Shown here: in pieces, positions 6,689 through 14,665 of the stretch
Layout: every line of letters starts with the position of its first letter
How positions within the stretch are numbered: position 1 is the stretch's first letter
Origin: JBCCYM01 sp039190005
Lineage (GTDB): Bacteria > Pseudomonadota > Gammaproteobacteria > UBA12402
Assembly: GCA_039190005.1 (NCBI GenBank)
Contig: JBCCYM010000007.1
Coordinates: forward strand, 1-41,308
Direction: 5' to 3'
Length of the DNA: 41,308 bases
The notes under the pieces: generated by a model
What the model was told of the DNA's origin: nothing
What the model saw: only the letters and a program-made list of their open reading frames with translations
The model's database searches: none
Made by a program: the position numbers and the translations under genes

Positions 6689-8449
6689 TTATTTTTTTGT
6701 TGTTGTGGTACTCGGATCATATACGAATAATACTAGATTATCTTGTACTGAGTCAGGCCCCCAGATGAATTTGGCATTACCCCAAAGATCGTAACTATTA
6801 CCTGGATCAGGGTCAACTTTAAAACAATCACTTGCAGTAGGGCGTGAAGTTATGTCTGTGAAATGACAGAAGCACCGCTTATCTTCACCTAAATCATTTG
6901 CAGTGTATAGTGTTGGACGTGGCCAATGATAATCAACAGGCGAGAAGTCAGTCGCGTACCAGTCGGATGGATATGCCCAGCGAGCAGCATAGCAAGTACT
7001 ATTAACCGCTAATTGTCCAACCATGCATGGAAACTGTTCAACAGTGTCAATATCTTGACCCGTTTCTCTGAGAAGCGTAATAGAACCATCACCGGTATTT
7101 ACTTCTTCTTGCTGTTTCACATCAGTTTTATCCTGGACCGGTGAGATAGTGTACACTTGAGCATACCAGTCTGTAGTATTCGTAACAATGTCAAGATTGC
7201 TGCAGTTTGAGTTCGTGTCTTTGCTTGGATCATCATGACAACCTGCAGTTTCATTAACAAAACGAGCGATAAGTCCACCATCGCCTGCTTTTGCTATAGG
7301 ATTTCCTTCCGAATCATTAGAGTTAGCCTCAAAACCAAGTCCTGTATAGGAAGTATGCGAATCATTAACCGCCGCGCCCCAAGAATTATCCTCAGAACCA
7401 TTACTGTTCACCGACATGCCATGCATGTCAATCGCTTTAATCGCGATACGAGGTGTAGTACCTCGTGGCACACTGAAGCGCACAACTGAACTATCAAATT
7501 CAAAGAAAAGGTTTTCGTCATGGGCAACATAATGACCATTGACATATAGCTCAAAATAATTATCACCGAAAATGTAGCCATGATACACAGTACAGTTTGT
7601 ACATGTGTCAGTTGTACAAGTACAACCTGCCGCAGTTAAAGGCACATTACTATTCATACTGACATCAGTAGAAGGGTTATCATAATACTGAGCGCGCGCT
7701 TCATCAATATCTGCAGGAACGAACCGCTTGGTACTACCTTCCGCACTGCCTCCACATGCATCAAACAGAGGCGCGGCAATATTGTCGCCGGTGTAATTAA
7801 TTGGTCCTGGTGAGATCCAAGTTTGGCTGGTACTAGGGCTACCATCAGTGGTTCCAGTGACAGGTGCCATTGGCGATGGATGGTATCCAACGTTACCCTC
7901 TGAGGGACATTCCCAAGTAGAGTCTTCCGCTATTTTAGTAGTGTAATAGAAATCTTTGTATGTAGATTTGTCAGCATCCGTTTCAGTAATTTTAGTTAAA
8001 TTCTGAGTCCAACTCGCTTCAGGCAAAAACTGTGTGACAGTGAAAGGCAATGTTTTTGTTGTCAGCACGGCACCTGTACCGCTACTTGTCAAGGTAAGTT
8101 GATAATTACCAGGTTGATTTGGCAAGATCTGCATTGGAATGCTACAACTTGTTTCAGGACTGGTATACGAGCAAGAGTTACCATCAGGAAAGTTAACGTT
8201 TGCGTTGGTTGTCGCCGTGAAAGAAACGCCAACAAGCTGAGGCGCCTTTTGCGTCGCCAAAGCAGTCACACCTGAGTTATCAGAAAAAGTCAGCGAGATT
8301 GTTGACCCCGAGGGAAAACTGGTGTGGTTTAGAGATGGTGTCACAGATGCTTCGGTAGTCGATGACGTATTGCTGCCACTACATCCACTTAAAGAAAAGG
8401 CAAGGACTATAACCATGCCAAATATACAAGCTAAATATTTATTGTTCAA
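6689..8449 (-). CDS. large secreted lipoprotein of unknown function
   Basis: The 586-residue product has a lipoprotein signal peptide: a short basic start, a hydrophobic stretch (YLACIFGMVIVLAFSL) and a lipobox LSGC with the acylated Cys at 23. A Ser/Thr-rich linker follows. Residues ~35-140 look like an Ig-like beta-sandwich domain (TFSDNSGVTAL, then YQLTLTSSGTGAVL). A larger C-terminal region is rich in Asp, Asn, Trp and Cys, with a cysteine cluster (CTCTTDTCTNC) near residue 280 and a beta-rich stretch (YFELYVNGHYVAHDE). I do not recognise the large domain; a carbohydrate-binding or adhesin role is a guess from composition. The gene has its own terminator and no obvious operon partner. Its disulfide-rich exported character suggests a surface or periplasmic location. 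Confidence 0.8.
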   Translation of the reverse strand: MNNKYLACIFGMVIVLAFSLSGCSGSNTSSTTEASVTPSLNHTSFPSGSTISLTFSDNSGVTALATQKAPQLVGVSFTATTNANVNFPDGNSCSYTSPETSCSIPMQILPNQPGNYQLTLTSSGTGAVLTTKTLPFTVTQFLPEASWTQNLTKITETDADKSTYKDFYYTTKIAEDSTWECPSEGNVGYHPSPMAPVTGTTDGSPSTSQTWISPGPINYTGDNIAAPLFDACGGSAEGSTKRFVPADIDEARAQYYDNPSTDVSMNSNVPLTAAGCTCTTDTCTNCTVYHGYIFGDNYFELYVNGHYVAHDENLFFEFDSSVVRFSVPRGTTPRIAIKAIDMHGMSVNSNGSEDNSWGAAVNDSHTSYTGLGFEANSNDSEGNPIAKAGDGGLIARFVNETAGCHDDPSKDTNSNCSNLDIVTNTTDWYAQVYTISPVQDKTDVKQQEEVNTGDGSITLLRETGQDIDTVEQFPCMVGQLAVNSTCYAARWAYPSDWYATDFSPVDYHWPRPTLYTANDLGEDKRCFCHFTDITSRPTASDCFKVDPDPGNSYDLWGNAKFIWGPDSVQDNLVLFVYDPSTTTTKK

Positions 8450-8605
8450 TTTTTACTCCTATCATTAACCAAAAACCAAATGTCAAAAGCAACATACTAC
8501 ATTTTCATAAAAAAACAACCTTTTTCTGATGAAAATTACGATAACGCAAATGCAAGGCTATTTAGTTTGTTTAACCACCAATTTCAGCAGTTCTAGAGTA
8601 AACCT

Positions 8606-9415
8606 CTATACCGCGCTCGAATCAAATTTACGGATTAATTTATAAAACCGCTCAGGTTGCTCAACGTGCAAAAGATGCGCGGTGTCATCAATGATAACTA
8701 GTTCAGATGATTGAATGGATTGCGCCATAAATTCATTCTGGTCAACTGGCAACAGTAAATCCTCTCGACCACATAAAATCAAGGTCTTTGCGGTAATATT
8801 AGATAACCAAGGTCGAGAATCAAATTGACCGCAAGCATTGGTGTGTTGGTCAACCACTTCTTGTGTAGTTATAAGTGGTTTATCCAGTTTTTCCTGAATG
8901 ACGGCCTTTAATTTTTCAGGATGGGCAAATAATTGATTAGAATACGCCCACGGCAACCCTAAATTAATCAAAAGCTCCGCTGGCACTGTGCCTAATCTTA
9001 TAAGACGGTTCTGGGCATCCAGCGAATGCATAATTTTCTCTGAAGGATGACAGCCGGTAGAACACAACATTAATTTATCCACACGGTGGGGAAAATCTCT
9101 GGCAATAGTTTGGGCGATAAATCCACCCATTGAATGCCCTAGTATATGCGCGTTTTTTAAGCCACAGGCATCCATGACAGCAACAACATCATTTGCCATC
9201 GTTGCAATAGTCTCAACTGGCGCAACGTCAGTCGATTTGCCAGTGCCGCGATTGTCAATTAAAAGCACACCGTATTCTTGTAGGAATAAATCTTTAATAG
9301 GCAACCAGTAACTATGATCCTCACCAAGCCCACTGATTAAAATAATCGTTTGTTTATTTGCTTTCTGATGGTGTTCATAATACAAGCGATTAGCTGAATC
9401 TGTTAAATAGGACAT
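8606..9415 (-). CDS. alpha/beta hydrolase
   Basis: This 269-residue alpha/beta-hydrolase-fold protein carries a full catalytic triad. The nucleophile is Ser95 in GHSMGG, the acid is Asp in LCGREDLLLP, and the His is in DDTAHLLHVEQPERF. The oxyanion-hole strand motif is LISGLGEDHSYW. It resembles the small esterase/haloperoxidase-like group, but the substrate cannot be read from sequence. A longer frame begins with GTG at 9427. I chose ATG 9415 because GAGG lies 6 bp upstream of it and overlaps that GTG codon. No signal peptide is seen, so it should be cytoplasmic. It follows the CobW gene on the same strand with a ~115-bp gap, so cotranscription with the zinc-regulated gene is possible but unproven. 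Confidence 0.9.
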   Translation of the reverse strand: MSYLTDSANRLYYEHHQKANKQTIILISGLGEDHSYWLPIKDLFLQEYGVLLIDNRGTGKSTDVAPVETIATMANDVVAVMDACGLKNAHILGHSMGGFIAQTIARDFPHRVDKLMLCSTGCHPSEKIMHSLDAQNRLIRLGTVPAELLINLGLPWAYSNQLFAHPEKLKAVIQEKLDKPLITTQEVVDQHTNACGQFDSRPWLSNITAKTLILCGREDLLLPVDQNEFMAQSIQSSELVIIDDTAHLLHVEQPERFYKLIRKFDSSAV

Positions 9416-9506
9416 CCTATGCCTCACTATAAAATTTTGACAGTGCGGATAGTATAAAAGATAATGTTGCTTACATCAATTTAGGCTTAACAAAGCGCGC
9501 ATTATG

Positions 9507-9523
9507 CTAAAAACCGCGGTGGT
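9507..9523. repeat. short repeat shared with the region after uvrA
   Basis: CTAAAAACCGCGGTGGT matches 6551-6567 except for one base. It lies just beyond the 3' end of the CobW gene and contains the palindrome ACCGCGGT. No function is evident. It may be a truncated copy of the composite repeat. Confidence 0.5.
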
Positions 9524-9531
9524 CTCTTTAG

Positions 9532-10740
9532 TTAATTTTCTTCTTTAAACCAGTTCGGAAAAGGATCGTTTATTGATTGGTATGTTTTGGGATTTTTCCA
9601 ATAATCAGGTATCAAGCAATGATCGAGCTTTGTTTTGATGAAATCAATATCTATCGTATCTTTTAAACCAATAAATACAATTTCCTGCCGTTTATCGCCA
9701 CTTTTTTCATCCCATTTTTTAGCTACCATGTCTCTAAACGCTGGGCTATCCGGCCACTCATTTTTGTCAACGGAAGACCACCACACACCTAGTCCTTGAT
9801 GCCTAACCAGACTACCGGCTTGGGAAACTTCGCCAATATAGTCGGGTCTTGTCGATAACCAGAAAAACCCTTTTGCTCTGATCACACCAGGCCACTCTAC
9901 TTCATTTAGAAAATGCATAAATTTTTCAGGATCAAAGGGTAGCCTGGCGCGATAAACAAATGAGGTAATGCCATACTCTTCTGTTTCCGGTGTGTGATTT
10001 TTGAAATCGTACAGTTCTTTACTCCAAAGTGGATGATCCTGAGCTTTTTCTAAATCGAAACAACGTGTATTGATTATGTTAGTCAAAGGCACATCACAAT
10101 AGTCCGCTTCTATCAATTGAGCGTCTGTGTTTAATCCTTTAATCACGGATTTGATGATTGCCAGATCCTCTTTTGAACAATCAGATACCTTATTTAAGAT
10201 AATCGTGCTTGCGAATTCTATTTGCTCGACCATTAAATCAATAATGGCTCTATCATCCTTTTCACCCAGACTTTCACCAGTGTTTCTTAAATATTCGGTT
10301 GAATGATAGTTTGCAAGAAAATTGACGGCATCAACGACTGTAATCATATTATCGATGTAGGCAACATCCGCCAGGCTTTCGCCGTTTTCATCCCTGAATT
10401 CAAAGGTTGTGGCAACAGGTAATGGCTCTGATATACCAGTGCTTTCAATGACAAGGTAATCATATTTATTTTCGGCGGCCAGTTTTTTAACCTCATTGAG
10501 CAGGTCTTCTCTTAAAGTACAACAGATACACCCATTGCTGAGTTCGACCATTTTCTCTTCCGTTGTCGCCAGATAATTTTGGCTATTATTAATAAATTCG
10601 GCGTCAATGTTCACTTCGTTCATGTCGTTGACAATGACAGCAATTTTCAGATTATCGCGATTATGCAAAATGCGATTAAGTAATGTTGTTTTCCCAGAAC
10701 CAAGAAATCCTGACAGTATTGTGGTAGGTAGTTTATTCAT
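9532..10740 (-). CDS. CobW/G3E-family GTPase, probable zinc metallochaperone
   Basis: This 402-residue protein has Walker A GFLGSGKT at 11-18, the family metal site CICC with Cys71, Cys73 and Cys74, the ESTGISEP switch region and the NKVSD guanine-specificity motif. A CobW C-terminal domain (RLPFDPEKFMHFL onward) follows. G3E GTPases load metals into client enzymes; the ZigA/YciC/ZNG1 branch handles zinc under zinc starvation. The assignment to zinc is supported by context: the promoter carries a perfect Zur-type palindrome. Length and domain order match the long (~400-residue) YciC/ZigA form and not the cobalamin-pathway CobW proper. No cobalamin genes are nearby. Confidence 0.93.
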   Translation of the reverse strand: MNKLPTTILSGFLGSGKTTLLNRILHNRDNLKIAVIVNDMNEVNIDAEFINNSQNYLATTEEKMVELSNGCICCTLREDLLNEVKKLAAENKYDYLVIESTGISEPLPVATTFEFRDENGESLADVAYIDNMITVVDAVNFLANYHSTEYLRNTGESLGEKDDRAIIDLMVEQIEFASTIILNKVSDCSKEDLAIIKSVIKGLNTDAQLIEADYCDVPLTNIINTRCFDLEKAQDHPLWSKELYDFKNHTPETEEYGITSFVYRARLPFDPEKFMHFLNEVEWPGVIRAKGFFWLSTRPDYIGEVSQAGSLVRHQGLGVWWSSVDKNEWPDSPAFRDMVAKKWDEKSGDKRQEIVFIGLKDTIDIDFIKTKLDHCLIPDYWKNPKTYQSINDPFPNWFKEEN

Positions 10741-10777
10741 TGTAAGCTTTTAACTCAGTTGTAAATTTTAATAAAAC

Positions 10778-10808
10778 GTTATAATATAACATAACAGATT
10801 AAAGTCAA
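10778..10808 (-). promoter_or_regulatory. Zur-box promoter of the CobW/ZigA-like gene
   Basis: GTTATAATATAAC (10778-10790) is a perfect palindrome (GTTATA-A-TATAAC) and equals the core of the gammaproteobacterial Zur operator. It covers the -10 box TATTAT (10781-10786, minus strand). A -35 box TTGACT (10803-10808) lies 16 bp upstream. Zinc-loaded Zur bound here would block transcription, so the gene should be induced when zinc is scarce. The start codon is 37 bp downstream. Confidence 0.85.
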
Positions 10809-10919
10809 GCTTAGAGATAAACATATGCTTACACTGGGGTAAAATCTTAGATGACCTCTGCCGCAATGGTCTATAAGTCTGTCAATCTAAAAACTTGTCA
10901 AAATTTTCTGATTTTAGTT

Positions 10920-11200
10920 TTAGAAAAGATCACTATGAGAACCAAGCCGTGCGAGACGTAATATTTGTTTATTTACTTTTCGATAGATTAACAAAAGGTC
11001 TGGTTTAATATGACATTCTCGGTATCCATTCCAATTACCACTTAACGCATGATCTTGGTATTTTTGGGGCGGTACTTGGTCAGAAATTAGAAATTGTATC
11101 ACAACGGAAAGCAATGACTGAATTTTTTACCATAGCGTGGTGTCGCTTTTATGCGCTTATAATCACGTTTAAAAGCGGAAGAACGCTCAATCGTCCGCAT
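10920..11200 (-). pseudogene. YafQ-family toxin gene broken by a frameshift
   Basis: From ATG 11200, inside the end of the antitoxin gene, the frame reads MRTIERSSAFKRDYKRIKAT, a typical YafQ start. It hits a TGA at 11099-11101 after 33 codons. A shifted frame from about 11114 continues as LSVVIQFLISDQ, then KYQDHALSGNWNGYRECHIKPDLLLIY and GSHSDLF, the rest of YafQ. Joining the two restores a ~90-residue toxin. The slip lies between 11114 and about 11133 and fits loss of one base, perhaps in the A6 run (minus strand) at about 11123-11128. His residues of the active site are still encoded. Programmed frameshifting or a sequencing error are alternatives. Confidence 0.82.
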
Positions 11201-11459
11201 TCAAGTCTTCCATAAGCGCGTCAATATTCTTGAATTTTTTACCTTTATTTTTTTCAAGTTCAGTAATGGCTTGCCGAGTTGTTGCGTTAGGCACTTTTAC
11301 TTCAAAAGGTAATCGATGTTCTTTAGCGATACGCAGCATGAGTAAACGAATCGCATCCGATACAGATAATCCCATTTTTTCCAGCGCGTCTGAAGCTTGC
11401 TTTTTGGTCACCGAATCAATGCGTGCTCGTACATAAGTATCAGTAGTGGTAGTATGCAT
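11187..11459 (-). CDS. RelB/DinJ-family antitoxin
   Basis: This 90-residue protein matches DinJ/RelB antitoxins. It has a ribbon-helix-helix start (YVRARIDSVTKKQASDALEKMGLSVSDAIRLLM at about 9-41), then the typical RIAKEHRLPFEVKVPNATT segment and an acidic tail. DinJ antitoxins neutralise YafQ and repress their own operon. The downstream YafQ gene overlaps by 14 bp but is frameshifted, so this antitoxin may have no active cognate toxin in cis. It could still neutralise a related YafQ, which is speculative because the first pair in this window is quite divergent. The locus lies just downstream of tolA, where tolB is usual in gammaproteobacteria. Confidence 0.9.
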   Translation of the reverse strand: MHTTTTDTYVRARIDSVTKKQASDALEKMGLSVSDAIRLLMLRIAKEHRLPFEVKVPNATTRQAITELEKNKGKKFKNIDALMEDLNADD

Positions 11460-11473
11460 AAATTAACCTTTTA

Positions 11474-11501
11474 AGATTTATAATCTATTTCTACATTGTA
11501 G
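11474..11501 (-). promoter_or_regulatory. candidate operator palindromes upstream of the DinJ-like antitoxin
   Basis: Two short perfect palindromes lie 15-42 bp upstream of the antitoxin start: AGATT-TAT-AATCT (11474-11486) and CTACA-T-TGTAG (11491-11501). Their position suits binding by the antitoxin. No strong -35/-10 pair was found on the minus strand, so this is a candidate site only. Confidence 0.4.
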
Positions 11502-11534
11502 TCCTATTGCGACCACATTTCAAGTAAAGATTTA

Positions 11535-12254
11535 TCAACCTGAACAAGGCGCGACAAGCAAATTCAACTGCTGCATTCTTTTTCGCGCTTCGGCATCATT
11601 TGGCAAGGTGAAAGGTGATGCCGCTTTAACCGCGCTTTCTACCATGCGATCAAAGGTCGCGTTGCCGCTGCTTTTGCTTAATCGCACATCAACCGCATCG
11701 CCATTATTATTTAAACGAATCGATAAGGTTGCCGATAAATTCTGCCCGGCACAAATTGCCTGATAAACATGATTCTGAATTGCCGCTAAAATCATACCGG
11801 TATATTGATTAACCTCACCGGCAACCGCTTTTTCTTTGGCTGCCTTCGCGGCTTTGATACGTTTTTCTTTGGCAATTGCCGCTTGCTCAGCTTTCTTTTT
11901 TTGCTCAACAAGCTGTTGCGCTTTTTTTTCTTTTTCCTGTCTCAGGGCTTTTTCTCGCGCTTTTTTAAGCGCTAAAGCGTGCGCGCGTTTTTCCGCCAAC
12001 GCCTTTTGACGCGCAACATGAGCCGCTTCCTTATGTTTTATTTGTTTTTCACGCGCCGCTTTTATGGCTTGCTGCTGCGCGTGAACTTGCTCGGCACTGA
12101 CCGTGGTGGCTTGAATAATTTTAGTCTTTGATGTTGTTGATGATGGTGATTTCATTGTTTTAGGCAAGGAAAAAGCAAACAAAAGAATCAAAGCAATGAT
12201 AAGATGCAAAACCAAGGCGTAGATCAGTGGTTTTTTATAAGGGGACGGTATCAT
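11535..12254 (-). CDS. tolA: Tol-Pal system protein TolA
   Basis: This 239-residue protein has the three-part TolA design. An N-terminal anchor helix spans about residues 9-28 (LIYALVLHLIIALILLFAF). A charged Ala/Lys/Glu-rich helix spans about 55-145. The C-terminal domain spans about 150-239 (YTGMILAAIQNHVYQAIC, then ATLSIRLNNNGDAVDVRLSKSSGNATFDRMVESAVKAASPF). TolA links the TolQ-TolR motor to the outer membrane and is used in envelope constriction at division. It is short compared with E. coli TolA (421), mainly in the helical domain. It follows tolR by 6 bp. tolB and pal do not follow; a toxin-antitoxin locus does. Confidence 0.95.
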   Translation of the reverse strand: MIPSPYKKPLIYALVLHLIIALILLFAFSLPKTMKSPSSTTSKTKIIQATTVSAEQVHAQQQAIKAAREKQIKHKEAAHVARQKALAEKRAHALALKKAREKALRQEKEKKAQQLVEQKKKAEQAAIAKEKRIKAAKAAKEKAVAGEVNQYTGMILAAIQNHVYQAICAGQNLSATLSIRLNNNGDAVDVRLSKSSGNATFDRMVESAVKAASPFTLPNDAEARKRMQQLNLLVAPCSG

Positions 12255-12260
12255 AGTGGT

Positions 12261-12704
12261 CTAATGATGAGAAGATGGGCTTTCAGTGATAAGACCAACT
12301 TTGTCAACCCCAGCTTGCTGTAACAGGGCCATGATCTTGACAATATCACCATAATCGGCGGCTTTATCACCCTCAACATAAACCGCTTGATGTTTGCCGG
12401 TTGTCCGCGCCGCCGTCATTTTGTGTTTTACTGCCGCGATTAAGAGATCGCTTTTCATCGGCGTATGTGGCGAAGTGGCAATGTTCAAATAATAATGACC
12501 GCTTTTGTCCACGGAAATAATAATCGGCGATAACGTATGCTGTGACATCGGTCGGCTTGTTGTTTGCGGCAGATCAACATTGACACCTTGCTTGAGTAAG
12601 GGGGTGGTAATCATAAAAATTACCAGCAGTACCAACATCACATCAATATAAGGCACGACATTAATATCGCTCATTAATTTGCGTCGTCTGCTTGCCCGCA
12701 TCAT
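12261..12704 (-). CDS. tolR: Tol-Pal system protein TolR
   Basis: This 147-residue TolR/ExbD-family protein has a short cytoplasmic start with RRRKLMSDINVVPYIDVMLV. The Asp of the proton-conducting helix is in YIDVMLVLLVIFMI. A periplasmic domain follows, ending LLQQAGVDKVGLITE. With TolQ it forms the proton-driven motor that energises TolA. The start overlaps the tolQ stop by 4 bp (ATGA), so translation is likely coupled. ExbD is the nearest alternative, but the ruvB-tolQ-tolR-tolA order fixes the call. Confidence 0.95.
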   Translation of the reverse strand: MMRASRRRKLMSDINVVPYIDVMLVLLVIFMITTPLLKQGVNVDLPQTTSRPMSQHTLSPIIISVDKSGHYYLNIATSPHTPMKSDLLIAAVKHKMTAARTTGKHQAVYVEGDKAADYGDIVKIMALLQQAGVDKVGLITESPSSHH

Positions 12705-13384
12705 GATGATTTTGTCTGCGCTTGTCGATAAAGAAAACCGGCGAACTCTTCCTGGAATGCGTCATAACGCACAAAGATGCGATCAAGTCGCGTACTGTAG
12801 CGATTATAAGCAATCACTGCCGGAATAGCGGCGAACAAACCCATTGCTGTTGCCACCAGCGCCTCAGAAATACCCGGCGCCACCATACCAATAGTCGTTT
12901 GAGTCGCGTTACCCAACGCGTGTAAGGCAATCATAATACCCCATACGGTGCCAAACAAACCAATATAGGGACTTACCGAACCCACGGTTGCTAAAAACGG
13001 CAAACCAGATTCCAGTGTATCTAGCTCACGCATTCCGGCAACCCGCATCGCTCGCTTCGCGCCTTCCATGATATCTTCGGCTTTGACAGTGCCCTGCTGA
13101 TGCAAGCGTAAATACTCTTCAAAACCGGCAACAAAAATTGCTTCAAGACCGGCAAGACTGCTCTGACGGTTTTTAAGGTTTTTGTAATACGCGACTAAAT
13201 CCGTCGTCGACCAAAAAACTCGCTCGAAACGATTTAAAGCCTGATGCGTCTCTTTAAGTAATTTACCACGCTGGAAAATCACCGTCCAAGAGGCAATGGA
13301 CGCGGCCAATAACACCAACATGACCAGCTTAACAATAATACTGGCATGCCAAAAATAGCCAAAAAATGTTGTTTGATGGATCAT
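12701..13384 (-). CDS. tolQ: Tol-Pal system protein TolQ
   Basis: This 227-residue TolQ/ExbB/MotA-family proton channel has a first helix at about residues 14-35 (IIVKLVMLVLLAASIASWTVIF). A long cytoplasmic loop follows, then two helices around GLFGTVWGIMIAL and GLFAAIPAVIAYN. The conserved Thr and the FLATVGSVSPYIGLFGTVWG block are typical. It forms the pentameric ring around TolR. The gene starts 3 bp after ruvB ends, so it belongs to the same transcript. The thioesterase gene ybgC, usually between ruvB and tolQ, is absent. Confidence 0.95.
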   Translation of the reverse strand: MIHQTTFFGYFWHASIIVKLVMLVLLAASIASWTVIFQRGKLLKETHQALNRFERVFWSTTDLVAYYKNLKNRQSSLAGLEAIFVAGFEEYLRLHQQGTVKAEDIMEGAKRAMRVAGMRELDTLESGLPFLATVGSVSPYIGLFGTVWGIMIALHALGNATQTTIGMVAPGISEALVATAMGLFAAIPAVIAYNRYSTRLDRIFVRYDAFQEEFAGFLYRQAQTKSS

Positions 13385-13387
13385 ACG

Positions 13388-14431
13388 CTAAAAATCAAAT
13401 AAATTACCGGTTTTGGGGACATCGATACTCTCCGGCGCTTGCAAATCAAAATGCAGATACGCCTGTTTGGTCGCCACACGACCACGCGGTGTGCGCATCA
13501 TAAAACCCTGTTGAATTAAAAACGGTTCCAGCACATCTTCAATGGTGTGCCGCTCTTCGCTGATCGCGGCGGCCAAGCTATCGAGACCCACCGGTCCACC
13601 GGAAAATTTTTCAATCATGGTCAGTAACAGCTTTCTGTCCATTAAATCAAAACCACAATGATCGACTTTGAGTAAATCCAAAGCGGCGTGCGCCACACGC
13701 TGATCAACATGCCCATTCCCTTTCACTTCAGCATAATCACGCACACGGCGTAACAAGCGATTGGCGATTCTCGGTGTACCGCGTGAACGTCGGGCAATTT
13801 CACTGGCGCCGGATTCATCAATACTGATACGCAGTATATGCGCCGAACGCAATACAATTTTAGTCAATTCGTCATAACTATAAAATTCCAGACGTTGCAC
13901 AATGCCAAAACGGTCACGCAAAGGTGATGTCAGCAGACCGGCACGCGTTGTCGCGCCGACTAAAGTAAACGGTGGCAAATCGAGTTTAATCGACCGCGCC
14001 GCTGGTCCTTCACCAATCATGATATCCAGTTGATAATCTTCCATAGCCGGATACAAAATTTCTTCAATGGTTGGATTGAGGCGATGAATTTCATCAATGA
14101 ATAATACATCATAAGGTTCAAGATTGGTCAGCAATGCCGCTAAATCACCGGCTTTTTCCAATACCGGTCCTGAAGTCTGTTTGAGATTGGCTGCCATTTC
14201 ATGAGCGATGACATGGGCGAGCGTTGTTTTACCCAAACCAGGTGGGCCAAAAATTAAGGTATGATCTAAGGCTTCCTGACGCCCTCTGGCAGCACGGATA
14301 AAAATTTCCATCTGCTCGCGCACGACTGCCTGACCAGTATAGTCTTGCAGTAATTTCGGACGAATGGCGCGGTCAATGGCAGAATCATCAAACTGGCTGT
14401 CGCTGCTGACAATGCGATCTTCTTGTAACAT
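13388..14431 (-). CDS. ruvB: Holliday junction branch-migration ATPase RuvB
   Basis: This 347-residue RuvB is close to the family length (336 in E. coli). It has the opening MLQEDRIVSS, then RPKLLQDYTGQ. Walker A is GPPGLGKTTLAH at about 63-74 and Walker B is VLFIDEIHRL. Sensor 1 is VGATTRAGLL, the arginine-finger region is SPLRDRFG, and a winged helix lies near the end (IQQGFMMRTPRGRVAT). It forms hexameric rings that drive branch migration with RuvA, which is not in the window. The gene leads the operon into tolQ, tolR and tolA. Its promoter region holds an inverted repeat that is not a standard LexA box. Confidence 0.97.
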   Translation of the reverse strand: MLQEDRIVSSDSQFDDSAIDRAIRPKLLQDYTGQAVVREQMEIFIRAARGRQEALDHTLIFGPPGLGKTTLAHVIAHEMAANLKQTSGPVLEKAGDLAALLTNLEPYDVLFIDEIHRLNPTIEEILYPAMEDYQLDIMIGEGPAARSIKLDLPPFTLVGATTRAGLLTSPLRDRFGIVQRLEFYSYDELTKIVLRSAHILRISIDESGASEIARRSRGTPRIANRLLRRVRDYAEVKGNGHVDQRVAHAALDLLKVDHCGFDLMDRKLLLTMIEKFSGGPVGLDSLAAAISEERHTIEDVLEPFLIQQGFMMRTPRGRVATKQAYLHFDLQAPESIDVPKTGNLFDF

Positions 14432-14451
14432 GTTGTGTCGTAAATTTTGGT

Positions 14452-14483
14452 ATTGTATCTGTTATCATTACATTAAAACAGAT
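14452..14483 (-). promoter_or_regulatory. ruvB promoter region with an inverted repeat
   Basis: On the minus strand TACAAT (14452-14457) is a likely -10 box, 20 bp before the ruvB ATG. The -35 region is weak (TGTTTT near 14475-14480). ATCTGTT (14457-14463) and AACAGAT (14477-14483) form a perfect 7-bp inverted repeat with a 13-bp spacer between the boxes. The arms contain CTGT and ACAG, but their spacing (15) does not fit the LexA consensus (8). Confidence 0.45.
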
Positions 14484-14596
14484 AGCAAATACAGTCAAGA
14501 ACGAAAAAACGCGAAAAATAGCTGGAGATACTTGGACAAATCAATGACTTTTTGACCATGGATTAAATATTTGTTAAATTTGTTATATAAGTCAAG

Positions 14597-14625
14597 TTAC
14601 ACGGATTTAAACCAGTTACTGTAAT
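14597..14625 (+). promoter_or_regulatory. weak candidate promoter of the GDSL lipase gene
   Basis: TTACAC (14597-14602) and TGTAAT (14620-14625) are spaced by 17 bp and would start transcription just before the palindromic repeat at 14646. The match is modest, and other AT-rich hexamers nearby could serve. Confidence 0.3.
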
Positions 14626-14645
14626 AATATACATTCAAACTTATT

Positions 14646-14665
14646 ATTCCTGCCTGCGCGGGAAT
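14646..14665. repeat. palindromic ATTCCCGCCTGCGCGGGAAT-family repeat inside the lipase leader
   Basis: ATTCCTGCCTGCGCGGGAAT differs by one base from the core of the right arm at 22563-22589. The bases just after it (GGCAGGAGGA) include the AGGAGG ribosome site of the lipase gene at 14669-14674. The repeat therefore sits directly against the translation signal and could form a hairpin in the mRNA leader. Confidence 0.8.
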
